A stretch of 64,000 nt of DNA, from positions 1,550,001 through 1,614,000 of the forward strand of contig JAVHNS010000001.1 in the NCBI GenBank assembly GCA_036872755.1. Direction: 5' to 3'. Shown here in pieces: positions 12,140 through 25,730 of this stretch. A model generated the notes under the pieces. It had not been told where the DNA came from. It saw only the letters and a list, made by a program, of their open reading frames with translations, and did no database searches. Each line of letters opens with the position of its first letter. The first letter of the stretch is position 1. This DNA is from Orbilia blumenaviensis (Eukaryota; Ascomycota; Orbiliomycetes; Orbiliales; Orbiliaceae). A program made the translations under genes and the position numbers.

Positions 12140-13512
12140 TCACATCATAAGCACCAAGCCCTGCTTCAGTGCTGTCATCTCCCTCTTCCCCAGAGGATCT
12201 CTACCATCAAATGCAGCATGCTTTCGCTCTGCGCTGGTAAAAGTGGTGATATCCAGCTTGTCACCGCCTATCAATGGGGTACCATGGTCGGATTTATATT
12301 TTTTAAGAGCTGGATAAAAGCCAAAGGGGTCCGCATTTGGCCCACTGTTGGATCCGGGGATGGGAAGGTCTATCTCATCCACATTTTCTTCGATGTCTTC
12401 CGCGGCTTTGTGGGCACCCGAGAAATTGATGTGATACTTCTTTGCATATGCAAGGACGTTGGAATCGAATAAACTCGGGTTCCACTTCTTCTTGTCCTTT
12501 TTCGGGCCCAGCTGCTCTTCCTCTTCGTTATCTTCGAGACAACCTTGGCCGCGGAATTCCTCTGCAGCTAACATCCACAGCCCCATGATAGTACTGAGAT
12601 TTTTGATTCTACTATCCGGGGCGAGGAGGCCTTCGCGCTCCAGTCGGGCCAGCATTGACATGAACAAACGCCCGAGCAGTATACACAATGTGTTAGCTCT
12701 CCCTGCATCATCAATTCTGGATGTAGTAACAAGCTTAGTTAGCGATTTGCAAATATATCAGAAATATTTTAACCTAAATGAAACTCGGTTTATTGGCCAT
12801 ACCGATAAAGTGGATCATTGTAATCGGTTGGTATAAAATAACCCAATGTCTCACAGACAACCCATTGTTCATCCAGATCATCCTTCGCTTCGGCATAGTC
12901 AAGAACTAGGTTTTCAAGTGATTCAACGATACCATAGGAAGCGTGATCGTTATACGTATGCATTCCAAAATTATCAGGGTCGCGCAGGTCGCAATGGGCG
13001 CGCTGATTGAAGAACTTGCGTTTTGCGGCGAAGGATAGCTTCCAGGTGTGGTCTGGGTGCTCGTCTGCTGGCTTGCTGCAGATGCAGGTTTTACCACCAT
13101 CGCATTTCCCGCGGGAACGGGCACTAGCGTTTACTTCTACTTCGCCCATATCCTCGTATGTGTTTCCATCGTCTTCTTCTTCTTCTTCTTCGTCGTCGTC
13201 GTCGTCGTCATCATCGTCCCACCCGTCACCTTCCTCTTCGTCCTCTCCGCCCCTACCGAGCTTGTGAGGGGCAGTGCAGAGGCATATATATCTGGGTGGG
13301 TTACGAGCGGCGAGCTTGTAGTCGTTATCGAGATTTCTAGACCCGGAAACCTTTGCCCATCGCTTGCTGGGTCGTGGTGGGAGTTGCACAGTTGCATTAA
13401 CATTTGTAGTTGCAATATTTGTACTGTTGCTATCGCTGCCTTCTGCAGCTAAACGCGGCCGTTTAGATGCGGCATTCGAGCTTGCAGACGGCGCGGCGCG
13501 TTTTGGCGGCAT
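12140..13512 (-). CDS. Unrecognised acidic, Cys-rich nuclear-type protein
   Basis: Two exons (13512-12803 and 12716-12140) join in frame to 428 residues; the splice is CG|GTATGG to CCAG|A. I do not recognise the family. The N-terminus is basic with a KRPR nuclear-signal-like motif at 17-20. Residues 89-122 are almost all Asp and Glu. Around this are CLC at 77-79 and CDGGKTCIC at 137-145 followed by His152 and His155, an arrangement that could bind zinc. The middle and C-terminal parts are globular, with an LGRLFMSMLARLEREGLL helix and a WNPSLFDSNVLAYAKKYHINF segment. This looks like a conserved fungal protein rather than a chance frame, because both exons hold steady composition up to consensus splice sites. 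The start is the first ATG giving the basic N-terminus; a longer upstream frame (to 13611) exists but looks like leader. Confidence 0.75.
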
Positions 13513-15685
13513 TGTAACACAGGAAATTTTAAATACGAGGGGTCCGACGCACGACGTCCGAGAATATGTAGGCGCAGGATAACGTGGGATTGATTGATGC
13601 AAAGGATTCACGAACTCAAAGCTAAGGGCGAGACACCAAAAGAATACCTTTTGACACGAAATTGTTTACAATGAGGACGCGCGCGTCTCAAATTCTTTTA
13701 CAAGCCTGAGGAACCCCTTAATTCATACTTTTAGCTTCCGTCGAGCTAGCTGACTAAGTGGGCGGTGACGTCGTCACTCAGCATCCTTGTTCGCGTTCCT
13801 GAACTTTGTGTTCACAACTTATCTCCAGCTCTCACATAGCGTTGGTGAAGATTCAAGACGAGGGAATTAACAATCATAATTGCAACCTGATGAAAGTTTT
13901 CAACTGGCTGTCAATTTTGAGAGGGATGAAGAAAGGATATAGCCTTAGCCCAGTGTCTGTGATGAATCACAAAAGCCCAGCCCCATCAACAAAAAACTGG
14001 GACGTGCTCACCAGCACAGGCCCTTATGTCTCAACTATCTTCGAAAACGGTGCTGAACTTCTCGCTTTCCGCGAACGGATTGTGAAACATTGCGGGGAGC
14101 GGTACCACAAAACCAAAAAATGTGTTCCGGGATCATAAGATGCTCGCGTGCCCCACAGCTGCACAGTCACCAATTTTTGCATTTGATCGTTTGTCTGGTG
14201 GTCTGATATATTCCGCGTGTAGTTCGATCTTAAGGCATTTGTGGCCTAACCTATATCTCAGCTCACTTATTAGAAACGATAGATTATGAAATCTGTTTGA
14301 AACTCGAACTCTGTCTCAACTATTGTATGAGCGTATACTACAATTTATTTTAAAAGGGAAGTGTGGCAATTACTTCTCAAATTATTGTTAATTAATTAAG
14401 TAATTGGTGAGATATATATTCGTGATCGAGTATAGGGTCCTGGAATTAATACCACAGCTAGTTGAGTTTCTGTTATAAACGGATTTTCCCGACACTTACT
14501 CATGCACACACACGTAAGAGCCACAACAATTACGGTTTAAGGCGATTAATTAGCATCGCGTCGATGTTCATCCCGTACCCGAGACGGGGACTTCAAAGGA
14601 TCCAAGGGGTGAGACAGTGATTAGATTCGGAAGTGCGGAAATGATATCTCGTACCCGTCTAAGGAACATTCCGGCGATAATTGGGGGTAGCAGATTTCAT
14701 GCATATCTCTAGTACTTACTTAAGCTTTAAGTAAAATAAAGCTAAGTATTAAGGATACTAAGTGAACGTAAACCTAATCTTAGTTATGTATATTGGCTAG
14801 CCATTAATCAAGCCGCATAGAAACCAGAGTTTCACCTATTTTGTTTCCCCGCGTCCGGCTATACCACCTCGTCCTGAAGGCGGGGTTCGGATTGTGGAGG
14901 CGGCAAGCCGGACTACGCATTGATATTAGTTCTGAAGTTTGGCTTTCTCAAAGCAGCTCAATCGATCTCACAAAAGTAAACTTGCAGAACCTACCTTCAC
15001 GGTCAGATGGAAAATCAATGAGACATTCGTACCCCCTAATTTCACATCTATCCGTGTAGTGTCTTGCCCATCTACCAAGGTACCGCGTCCGTAATACGGG
15101 GGCTTCATAAAATACGACCGAGGGCGTTCAAACCATGTATCGAGAAGGCTAGGGCCTGGCAACGGGAATGAGGATTCTAGTGCTCACGGACGCAATTACA
15201 AATACTTCTGGCTAGTCGCTCACTTGCGGTTAAGAAAGTTTAGGAGCCGGTTAACCTCTGGCAAGCTCGCATCAAGCTGAGGTATTTTGTGCAAAGACCC
15301 AAACACCGATGCAACAAGAGAATATTGGGGGAAGCAGTACGGGGGTCCCAATAACATGTGGCAATTTGAGGTTTGATGAATGTGACATGGCAGGGTTTGG
15401 TCCTGTTCAAAGTATCTACGATAGAAATATTCATTCGGTTGAAAAGTATCGGCAAATATCATATTCTAGCTTGGCTGCGTAGTGTTAATTTGGTCGCTTT
15501 CCAATATACACTCTCGGGGATTCTTATGCAGGAACCGTTAACCGCATCATGAGGCTCATACGTCAGCTTTGGTCTCTATAGCCCCCAGAGTTGTAATCCA
15601 TGCAGCGCGGTTACCGTGGAAGGAAGCATATTCCGAATCCGAAGTCGAAGACATGCATGCCCCCAGCAAAATTAGTTTTTCCTCC

Positions 15686-15707
15686 ATACAAAATGTACAT
15701 TTTGTAT
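15686..15707. repeat. Perfect 22-bp palindrome centred on TGTACA
   Basis: Positions 15686-15707 read identically on both strands: an ATACAAAATGT half-site and its mirror, centred on TGTACA. A second palindromic block with the same core lies 23 bases downstream. The length of exact symmetry is unusual in this region. Confidence 0.85.
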
Positions 15708-15727
15708 TCTCTCCGCACGCCCCAACC

Positions 15728-15750
15728 TACAATTGTACAAAATTGTACAA
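15728..15750. repeat. Two tandem TTGTACAA palindromes
   Basis: Two copies of AATTGTACAA lie back to back here, each containing the self-complementary core TTGTACAA, just downstream of the 22-bp TGTACA palindrome. Together there are three TGTACA cores within about 60 bases. Confidence 0.75.
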
Positions 15751-16715
15751 CGGTCAGATACCTATGAGGTCTGATCGCAGCATCGTGTTGACAGCCCGGA
15801 GCTCCCCCACAATATGCAATCCAGACTGCCACACTGCTGCTGCCACTTTGATGCATGGCACCATACCGCACACTATCATATGATCGTTTTTTTCTCTCTC
15901 GAAAGTTTGAAATTTTGTGGACGGTATGCTGCAGTTCTTGGATATCTGTAGAAGAACTTGTCTAGTTTCGATTGGCTCCCTTAAGTTTGCAATCGAATCA
16001 TCATGCTTCCAAAGTTCGAAAAAAATTGATATTTCTGAAACTTCAGAGGATATCAGGCGATTGGTACGTCCTGTAGACCGTGTTGCATATGTGATATTCT
16101 TTGCATGTAATTGGGTATATCAAGTTTTCCCCCCCACCCATCCACACCTGTAAGATATTGCCCAGGATATAGGTGGTACTTAATGCCCGATCCAAGGCCG
16201 AGGGAGGGCTTAAAACACGGATTTCTATGGTATTGTCTCAAACTTGAAAAAAATCTCACGTAGGACAAACTGCGATATCGCGATGAGCTTGGGCGCTATG
16301 CATCGAAAACAAATTCTAGGCGTCTAGAATTAATTTCGCTCAACGAAAATGCAATTGCAGCTAGCGACGGAGTAATGTTCCTTTGTGTTAGTTAGTTAGG
16401 CTCCGAAAGTTTACATAAGTCTGATGTAAAACTCAGAATTCGTCTAGACATGTCGCCTGGAATATATGCAATGCGTAGTGATTGAAGAAAACCTTTTCTT
16501 TAGGCCTGTAAAAGCTGCAGACGTAGATATTGAAAGTGAAAATCTTCTTTCCCCTCGGACAGGCGTCCCTGGCCGACGGAGAACCCCCACATGAACACGT
16601 ACTTCGTTGCTTTGAGTTGCATAGTGCAGGCGCACGGGAGGATTCGTGTGCCGTTGAAGTCGGGGTCGTGAAAATTCGAATACAGACGGAATTGCACAAT
16701 TGGCTAGGCCCCTTT

Positions 16716-16733
16716 AAAAAAAAAAAAAAAAAA
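16716..16733. repeat. A18 homopolymer
   Basis: Uninterrupted run of 18 A. Confidence 0.93.
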
Positions 16734-17747
16734 TGAACGGCTTGTGCTCCCTAGCCTCCGCTGCCGTGCCACAACGTTTTTTCTTCTCCCGTTTAGACAC
16801 TCAATGAGATTTTCTTATCGATATTGATATATACTTAGGTGATCTCTTGATATAGCTTCAGGAGAGGTTTAGGCTCCTGTGTTCGAATGTTTTATCCCTA
16901 AAATACATCCTTAAAGCCGAAAATATTAGATCCAATTCCGGTACCCTTGCTGCAGATATTCTGAATACTCGGTATTCGTTACCGAATGAGCCAATTTCCC
17001 CAGAGTTTTCGAGGTTCGTAGAGCTCCTCAGCCTACACACGGAGCAATATCGGTATTACTCGGGAATCTATTTGCTTGTTCGGGGCTCTCGCTTCCACAA
17101 TTTGGAATTTGGGGTGGATATTCGGGACGGAAGAAGTTTGATGCGTTATGTGATTGCTGCAACGTTGATCAAAAAGCCAATTGATGCATTCATGGAATCA
17201 TATGATGCCGCCATATGAAATTCTATTGTTGTGGCTCGGAGCGTGGGATGTGAGTGTGCGGTTGTTTGAAGTTTCGAGACGTTATCAAAATTAAAAATCC
17301 CTGAATTACCGATTTCTGAGTTGGCGAAGATCAAAATGTCACCCGCTAAGCGCTTTTGAATTCTGCAGCACAGGAAAAAATTTCCCACATGACTGATATC
17401 ATTTTTGGATATTCCCGCTTGATGGTTAGCTACGTCTTAGGCGGAGTTGTGACCTCAATCCCAATTGTCCCCTGGTCCGAAGTCAATCCAATTGTGGTAG
17501 AGACGGCTGTCGAGACATGGCGGAGAGCAGAATCCCTGTGCAGATCATTGTCAGTGTTACTATACTCCAGACATCCAAAAAAATTGCACACCGCATAGTC
17601 TTGCATGATGCAAGGTCAAAGCTTTCACTACTCCACTTGTTAGGCTAATGGAAAGGTTGCCGTTAAAAGCATATGGTGATTGGTCGTATTTGCGAGCCAA
17701 CCCGCCAATATCACTCATCAAGATACCCCGCCACGAGAAGGAGAATG

Positions 17748-17769
17748 AAAAAAAAAAAAAAAAAAAAAA
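17748..17769. repeat. A22 homopolymer
   Basis: Uninterrupted run of 22 A preceded by a purine-rich stretch (GAGAAGGAGAATG). Confidence 0.93.
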
Positions 17770-20700
17770 GTTTGTTCGAAGCTCGAGTTTCATAGAACAA
17801 GACCGGTACAGATCCAGTTGTTTGCAATTGGTGATGTCGGCATTGGCTTCTATCGGCCGGCATCAATATTTGTATTATCCGATATATAACCTAATTTAGC
17901 GAGAGTCGCGACTCCGACCACTCTATAACGACGAGCCCTTGTTTCATCTGTCAGTTTGGCGATGAGCTTTGACATCAAATTACCGATCAAGACTATTTCT
18001 TGTGCGAAACGTTGACAGACGGGCGGATGGAGAGAAAATCACTCAAGAAATGCAGTCCGTTACTCGGGAATCCCGAAGGATGGTCTTATGTCGAAACGGC
18101 AAACGAATGGCCCCACAATTGTATTTGGCCCGGGGATGGCTGAGTCGGCGGGAAGACCCGTACGAAATCTGGAGTAAGCTCGCCAATGACCCCCGAGTTT
18201 TGCGACGAGAGCCTTCATAACTGACGCAGAGTGTCTGCTGCATGAAACGTGTAATTTTGACCAAAAGGATGTATGGCGAAAGCCTGGAAGTCCCTGGCGA
18301 GCCATAAAAATTTCGCGGCTGGGGATCAGCTGATGGAATTCGCACACAAATAAAATGTCAAAACTGAGACGAGGAGAGAAAACCTGGATGCTGATGCCTG
18401 TCGAAGGAGTATGCAAGCCGGTTTGTGGTCTGCGGGAGGGTTGTGTGTACATGTATACGTGCGCGTGCTGTCCCGCCGTTGAAATTCATGCGGAAAACTA
18501 TAATTCATGTCCGTGGTCATTACCCGTAAATTTGTCCTCGGGGCCCAAAGCCTCGGAAAGAAAGTTTGTCATCCTGAATGGTATGGTTAAATGCCTGATT
18601 GAGGAGCTGGTGATCGATCTTGCGTAAGTCCTGTGGGTGGGTTTTTAAAACTCAATCCTGCTTTTAAAAATTAATTTCAGTTGGGGTATATTATCGGTTC
18701 TTCAGTTCCAGCCGTCAAAACCTGAGCTGTCACTCGTCGCTGTGTCTGTACCAGACGACACCGAAAACTGTGTCGGAGCCGATATGCAATAGCAGGGGCT
18801 TGTTATAGTTCTCCAATACCGTTCCTGGAAATATATTGAGTTCGGCCCCACGTGCAGTTCAGTCGAGCGTCGTATTTTCGTGGCCTCGATTCGACCCCGA
18901 CTAGAGGATTTCGGTTCGACTGTTAGCCTAGATATCACGACGCTATCGCAGCGCATGGATCCGTGCTGGGCCATAGCATGTGTGGGGTCCCTGGCTGCCG
19001 TTGCCTTGCTTCAGGCATTCTTACGCTCCAACTTCGGATTTTCTGAACCAGGAGCAGGGCCGGTGCAATGCGGGTGCGAACATCCCAATGCACGTGCCTC
19101 ACGCCGCCCAGTTCACCAGCAGTTTATTTCCCACCAACCATTGTGGGGCGGTTGACAGGAAAGCTAGTGTCACAGGTCGGGAAGCCCTCGTTCTGATTGT
19201 TCAGCTCCGAGATCTCGTCCTGGTATATCCGACAATGGTTTATTCCGTACATTAGCCGGAACAACAGTCTACTCAACCGTTCCGTATGATTTGCATTATT
19301 GCGACTCCTGCTCCGAGCTGGCTGTACTCTCTCCGTGTCTCGACAGTGGCTAGCCGGGTAAATAATCCAAGGGTATCAGGAAAACACAAAACCGGGTTTA
19401 TACGCGGATATATCCATCAACCAGTACGATACCTACCTTCGTTCATCCTCCGTCCTTGAGCTCGCTTCAAGGATGGTCTCCCGTGATTCCTTGGGACTCA
19501 TCATAAGACAGATTGCTTATTGATCAGAAGGTGGTCCAAAGCTCCGGGATGATGGAGAAGTCCCATGATCGACACGAGGATTATATTCGGCAAAGCATAA
19601 GGATGCCACGTTCGAGGATCTTCCTCGTTGCGTACATGCAATACAAAGGGACCTGCCTAGGCAATCTCGGCTGGTGAACCATCTTTGGTCGTTACATTCT
19701 TTGATTTCGTCCGAACCCCGGATCGTTATTTTGATTTGAGCAAATGGTGTTTCGGGTTTCATCTCACATATCTGTCGCTTGGGGTACATCAGTCACATAC
19801 TATGGCCATCTTATTGGTCGGTTGAGCGAATTCACTACGGTATTGGAAGTTGAAGGGGGGGAGATTTAATTCTATATCATAGCGTTGCCTTAAAATCACA
19901 AGTCGATCTGGCGTCAACTTACATAGGTGTTCTTTGGTTTGCCACGGTCTATTTAGCCAATGCGACATGCCGGACGATTGTCCTCTGGCGAGCAAAGCTC
20001 GCTCCGGCGCTCCGATGGAAGGATTACCTCCGGTTCATCTGGGGGAGGTGTCGATTATGATTCCCGGCTTGGAGCTGCAAGACCTCGCCTTCCCTCGGCA
20101 GGGAATTATAAATTTTAGTTTAAAAATCCCTGTTGGCAAAGCTGTATCGCTCCGGTTGAACTTGACCGAAAAGCAAACCCGCGTCTTCATACGTCCCGGA
20201 TAAATCGGGATAATTCAGTTTTGACAGGGGGAAGTTGTTATTTTTTAGACGATGAGACGATGATACGGTACCTCTTTAAGGCATCCATGGCTCTCATTAT
20301 TCGATAAAATCATTGGGAAGGACGTTAGGTTTTTCCTGCTGATAGCATTCTGGGGTAAATAGAAGCAAAAAAATGTGTGCGGCGGGTTGATTACACCCAT
20401 GGAAAACAACCAAGCTATGCTTATTGGCAGCCCGGTTTGAAGTGAGCTTGATAACTTCCCCGCTCATCAGCTAGCTGCATTGGCATCGCTATTTTGTAAC
20501 TGTGGAGCGGACTATTTGATCTTTCAAAGCCGAGCCCGTTATGCTATTGAATTCATGTGTCAGCTTTTCCATTCTGCCCCGATGAGTGATAGGTTTCGAA
20601 TGTTCCACTCAGACCTGCAGCGGGTCATGCCCCCAATCCATCGGCCGAACAGGGCCACTCGTGTCCAGCCTCTCTGGGGTCCATCCTGGGCAGAGCTTCA

Positions 20701-20868
20701 ATCCAAAAGGTTCCTTTGTGGCTTCCATATTGGGCCAGCATCGAGGATGGTCACTGCGCCTGGGAGCCATATGTGCGTGTGTGCCGTGGAAGTGGACGTG
20801 AACAATCTCGGTCCAAGCCGTCAAGCTGGCCATCGAGTGAAAACCCTTTGGTAAATGTTACTGGTCAG

Positions 20869-20887
20869 TTTTTTTTTTTTTTTTTTT
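20869..20887. repeat. T19 homopolymer
   Basis: Uninterrupted run of 19 T followed by a pyrimidine-rich tract. Confidence 0.93.
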
Positions 20888-21111
20888 CTCCTACTCTTCT
20901 TTCAATTTATCACACCAATCTCTCTTCCCTCCCCGAGTCCTGAGCAAAATACTCAGTTCTCGATACCGCTTCGAGTATTTCCATTGATTTGAGCGATTTA
21001 CTTCCAGAGTTGGGACGAAATAGCTTAGCCGCCAAAAGAAAGACACAAACGAGCCTGCCCGCGAGATATTTCTTCGGGTATGAGCCCAGAGACTCAGGAG
21101 CTGAAGGGTCC

Positions 21112-21127
21112 TTTTTTTTTTTTTTTT
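21112..21127. repeat. T16 homopolymer
   Basis: Uninterrupted run of 16 T, 225 bases from the T19 run. Confidence 0.9.
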
Positions 21128-21885
21128 ATGCCAATTATTACCGACATCTGGGGAGGCGAAGAAATAGCCCGAAAGGGTGACAACTGATTTATCGTTTTTT
21201 GAGTCGATAGTCCGTGCGTAGCTGCAGTGCTGCGACATTTCGCCAGTTAATTGCTTGTCACGCTTTTCCATATTCCTTACCTTGGGCCGGGTTGGCTTTT
21301 ATGTTTCTCTTTCAATCCGTTTCAACAGATTTTTGCAGTTTCGATTGGAGTCTGGTCTGCTCTGGCAAGTAATCTGTGCGTCTACTATACCGTACTGGCA
21401 GGGTAGCCTCAAGATATCTGGGATATCAAACTGGTCTCTCTATTGTTTCAGCATCTCAATATCGGTACCCTCGAATGCACTTTCCACCCCACCCGCAAGG
21501 CTTTCCCTCGCCCCAAGGCAACTATTAGTCGATTGCCGGCCACGGCCATACCCTAAACTTAGTCCCGCACCACAACAACCTCCAGGTCTAGGAGTTCAAT
21601 TACGCCTACGCATTGATCCCCATACAGGATCCTATCCTCGAGACCTTGTTTTCCCCTTATAATTTGCAGTTGTTGAAACGGGCACGGCACAGTCCTACAG
21701 GTTCGCTTTGCCGAATAGTCACCGACCGTCTGGTGACTTGAAAGACATAACATCATTCTAAACTCTTCTTTGGTCAGCTATGCGCCGGGCAAGGTCCAGG
21801 ACGTGGAGGTATTAACCCCGGATTTCAGAAAGAGCCTCGAGGACCGTCTATACCTGGCCCCCCAAAATTACAGGTTTTCCCCAGA

Positions 21886-22080
21886 TATATATATATATAA
21901 AAATTCAAGCCCCAAGTCTATATAGAAAGAATTTCCCGCCGTGCATTCGACGACAAGAAACGTGCATCATACCATATCAACCTCGCATTCCCTTTTCTTC
22001 CTTTCTTTTTATTCCTCACGAATTCAGCCATTCTATCATTATCCTGCGGCTTGTCGATTTTAAACTATACTAGTAAGTAA
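21886..22080 (+). promoter_or_regulatory. Promoter-like TATA block with leader and splice donor, no ORF found
   Basis: An alternating TA tract ending TATATAAAAA (about 21886-21903) and a second TATATAG (21919-21925) are followed by a pyrimidine-rich stretch (about 21980-22015) resembling the leaders of the coding genes in this window. A GTAAGTAA donor-like site follows at 22073-22080. No downstream frame with coding character joins to it. It could drive a non-coding transcript, a short peptide gene I could not find, or a decayed gene; it could also be chance. Confidence 0.3.
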
Positions 22081-22648
22081 TAATTTCCCAGTCAACCATT
22101 AAATTCGCATTTTATTATATTTTCCGGCGGTCAGATCGACGGGGTTTCCCCAGTCCTCCTCATTGGATGAAATTTACATGAATACCTCGACACATTTGTC
22201 AATGTGACCTATATGTCGCTTGACCAGAGCTATCACCCCGCCGGATATATTCCAATCTCCATGATAGTTGGCAATTATTGATTGGGAGAGGCTAAATATA
22301 AACACGATTTCGGAACAGAATCCTCTCCTCGGAGGTCGTATTTGTCTCGGGAATCAATCCTCTTTATTATTTGATGGTTGGAACAGTCAAAAAAAAAGTC
22401 TAACTGGAGCCAGCTGAACTCGAGTCTTCCTCATTACGACCCTTTTGTTTATCTTTACCTGAAAGAAACGTACCAGTAGCAGGGTTAGAATAATCTAAAA
22501 AGTAGTCCTTGCAACCTTTCTTTTTCTTTTTCTTTTTTTTTTTTTGTTAAAAGAACAGAAAACTTCTACATATTTCCTGGATCGACGGTACACAAATATA
22601 GGGGTTCCCAGATAGTCAAATATTTTGGTGGACAGGGCATAGTTTTGG

Positions 22649-22671
22649 AAAAAAAAAAAAAAAAAAAAAAA
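22649..22671. repeat. A23 homopolymer
   Basis: Uninterrupted run of 23 A in gene-poor DNA. Confidence 0.93.
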
Positions 22672-24120
22672 GCAGATACGGCGACTTTTGTCATAATCGA
22701 GTTCGATTCAAACGACGACCGGTTCTTGCTCACACACCCCCGCGATCGACCCAGCGGTTATTCTTCCTCGCCGGCCAAGCTATACCATAAAAACCGAGCC
22801 TTACGCAGGCATCGATCTCTGCTTGAGGCCGAGATAGAACATTTGAACCCGCACTTGACAAGAAGGTTCTTCGAACACCCCATCGATCCGAGACAATTGT
22901 CACACGAACAAAGCAGCAACATCGAATAACTCAAACCTACAATATATTACCAAGACATCGTCCGATGTTGTGAAATAGCAGCTGCTAGTGTATCTTTGAG
23001 ATATTGCATAAGTTGTTGCGGGAGCAGGTGCAGGGAAACAAAGTTTGATATCCAGGTCGTAGGTTAGTACATACACAGGCTGCATACTACATAAAACCTT
23101 TGTTCGGGGCGCACGCACACCAGGCAGACAATATTCGACCCGAAAGCAACGGCAGGTTTTAGCTTCTGTAAGGTGCATTTCTTGATACCAGCTGCGCGAG
23201 GGTCCAATCCCACCCCATTCCATAAGTGGTTTCCTGGCGCACACCTGTCGAGTTTCCCAGCAGCTTCGTTTGAAGCTAGCCGTCAACCCAGCTGAGACGT
23301 CGAACCGTTTTGACAGCGGAAAGTTGCAACTCTTCCGACTCAGCTGTGTTCGCTTCTGCTTAGCCGGGCATATTATTACTATTCCTCCCGTCCGAAGTGC
23401 TTGCTGTTTTATCGTTGTCACTTTGAAATTCATTCCGCAATGCAGCGTGAATGGAAAATCGGAGAAACAACCCCGCGGGCGGTGCCTCATCCCGTCTGTG
23501 TGCTTCTGACTGACACAAATAGCCCTGGGTTTTCCCACAGAAGATAGTTTTCCAAACCTTTGACGTCGGCCGCGCTGCGCTTGCCACTGGTGCCAGGTCC
23601 CTTCATCAAGCTACGGCAGTACGGAGTTCTTAGACGACAACACCAAAAACTGCAACACTGCAGACCTTGGCAGACAACCGCACACAGGACCAAAAAAAAC
23701 CTCGAAGATTCAAGACTGGAAAACTTTAGGAAATCCGAATTAATCGTTTGGTCGGTTTACTCAAATCACTGACTAAGGGCAGAACCCGCCTTTCATCGCT
23801 AGGGCCTGCTCGAGGCAACAATCACTTTGTTTTCCCGCAAGTTGCAGCCGCCCGGGGCGCCATCTTAGTCGCTAAATCGTGTGCTTTGTTGGGCATCTGC
23901 ATACGGAAAGGTCGGGTCTCAGTGGTCCACCACCCCCAAAATCTAATTTCTGCGAATCCCGCAGCCCTTGTTTGGTGCCGAGCTACGGTGCTACATACCT
24001 TGGGACTTTGCACTATCGAGGTGTAAGTTCCGGAGCCGTGGTTCAAAGCTTTTCCAATTTAAGGCTCTACCCCAAGCAACTTTCCTCTGCCCCTTCGTCC
24101 CTGGGGATGTACTAAAAACT

Positions 24121-24127
24121 TATAAAG
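24121..24127 (+). promoter_or_regulatory. TATA box of the C2H2 factor gene
   Basis: TATAAAG lies 192 bases before the ATG at 24313. No ATG occurs between the two, consistent with a transcribed leader that uses the first ATG. Confidence 0.5.
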
Positions 24128-24312
24128 TCTACAACATCGCCCACTTACCATCACCCCGTGACGTCGAAGCCTCTTATCAGATTCCTTACCTTACCTTTGA
24201 TTTGTAATACCTTTGGCTTCCGAGGTTTAGAAGAGCAAGGGCATCGCCTCCACCAACTGTTCCACAACAGGTCTCTATCTATCAACCCGTCGGAGGGGAA
24301 AACATTGACACC

Positions 24313-25730
<1,418 letters not shown>

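Larger units (their letters stand above)
13513..24312. other. 10.8-kb gene-poor region
   Basis: I find no gene I can support here. Frames are short (at most about 210 codons), without domains, and do not join through consensus splice sites. Base composition is not extreme and no reverse transcriptase, transposase or long terminal repeat is visible, so I cannot call it a transposon. It holds A/T runs of 16-23 bases (16716, 17748, 20869, 21112, 22649), palindromes at 15686-15751, and a TATA-plus-leader block at 21886-22080. The last 300 bases are the promoter and leader of the C2H2 gene. Confidence 0.5.

Noticed and set aside
13158..13267. Ser-run frames on the plus strand near 13160-13220
   Set aside because: Opposite strand of the Asp/Glu run in the minus-strand gene.
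22900..23538. 212-codon minus-strand frame in the desert
   Set aside because: Random-looking composition, no domain, no plausible start context.
13513..24312. Transposon or retroelement in the gene-poor region
   Set aside because: No reverse transcriptase, integrase or transposase motif, no terminal repeats and no strong AT bias seen.
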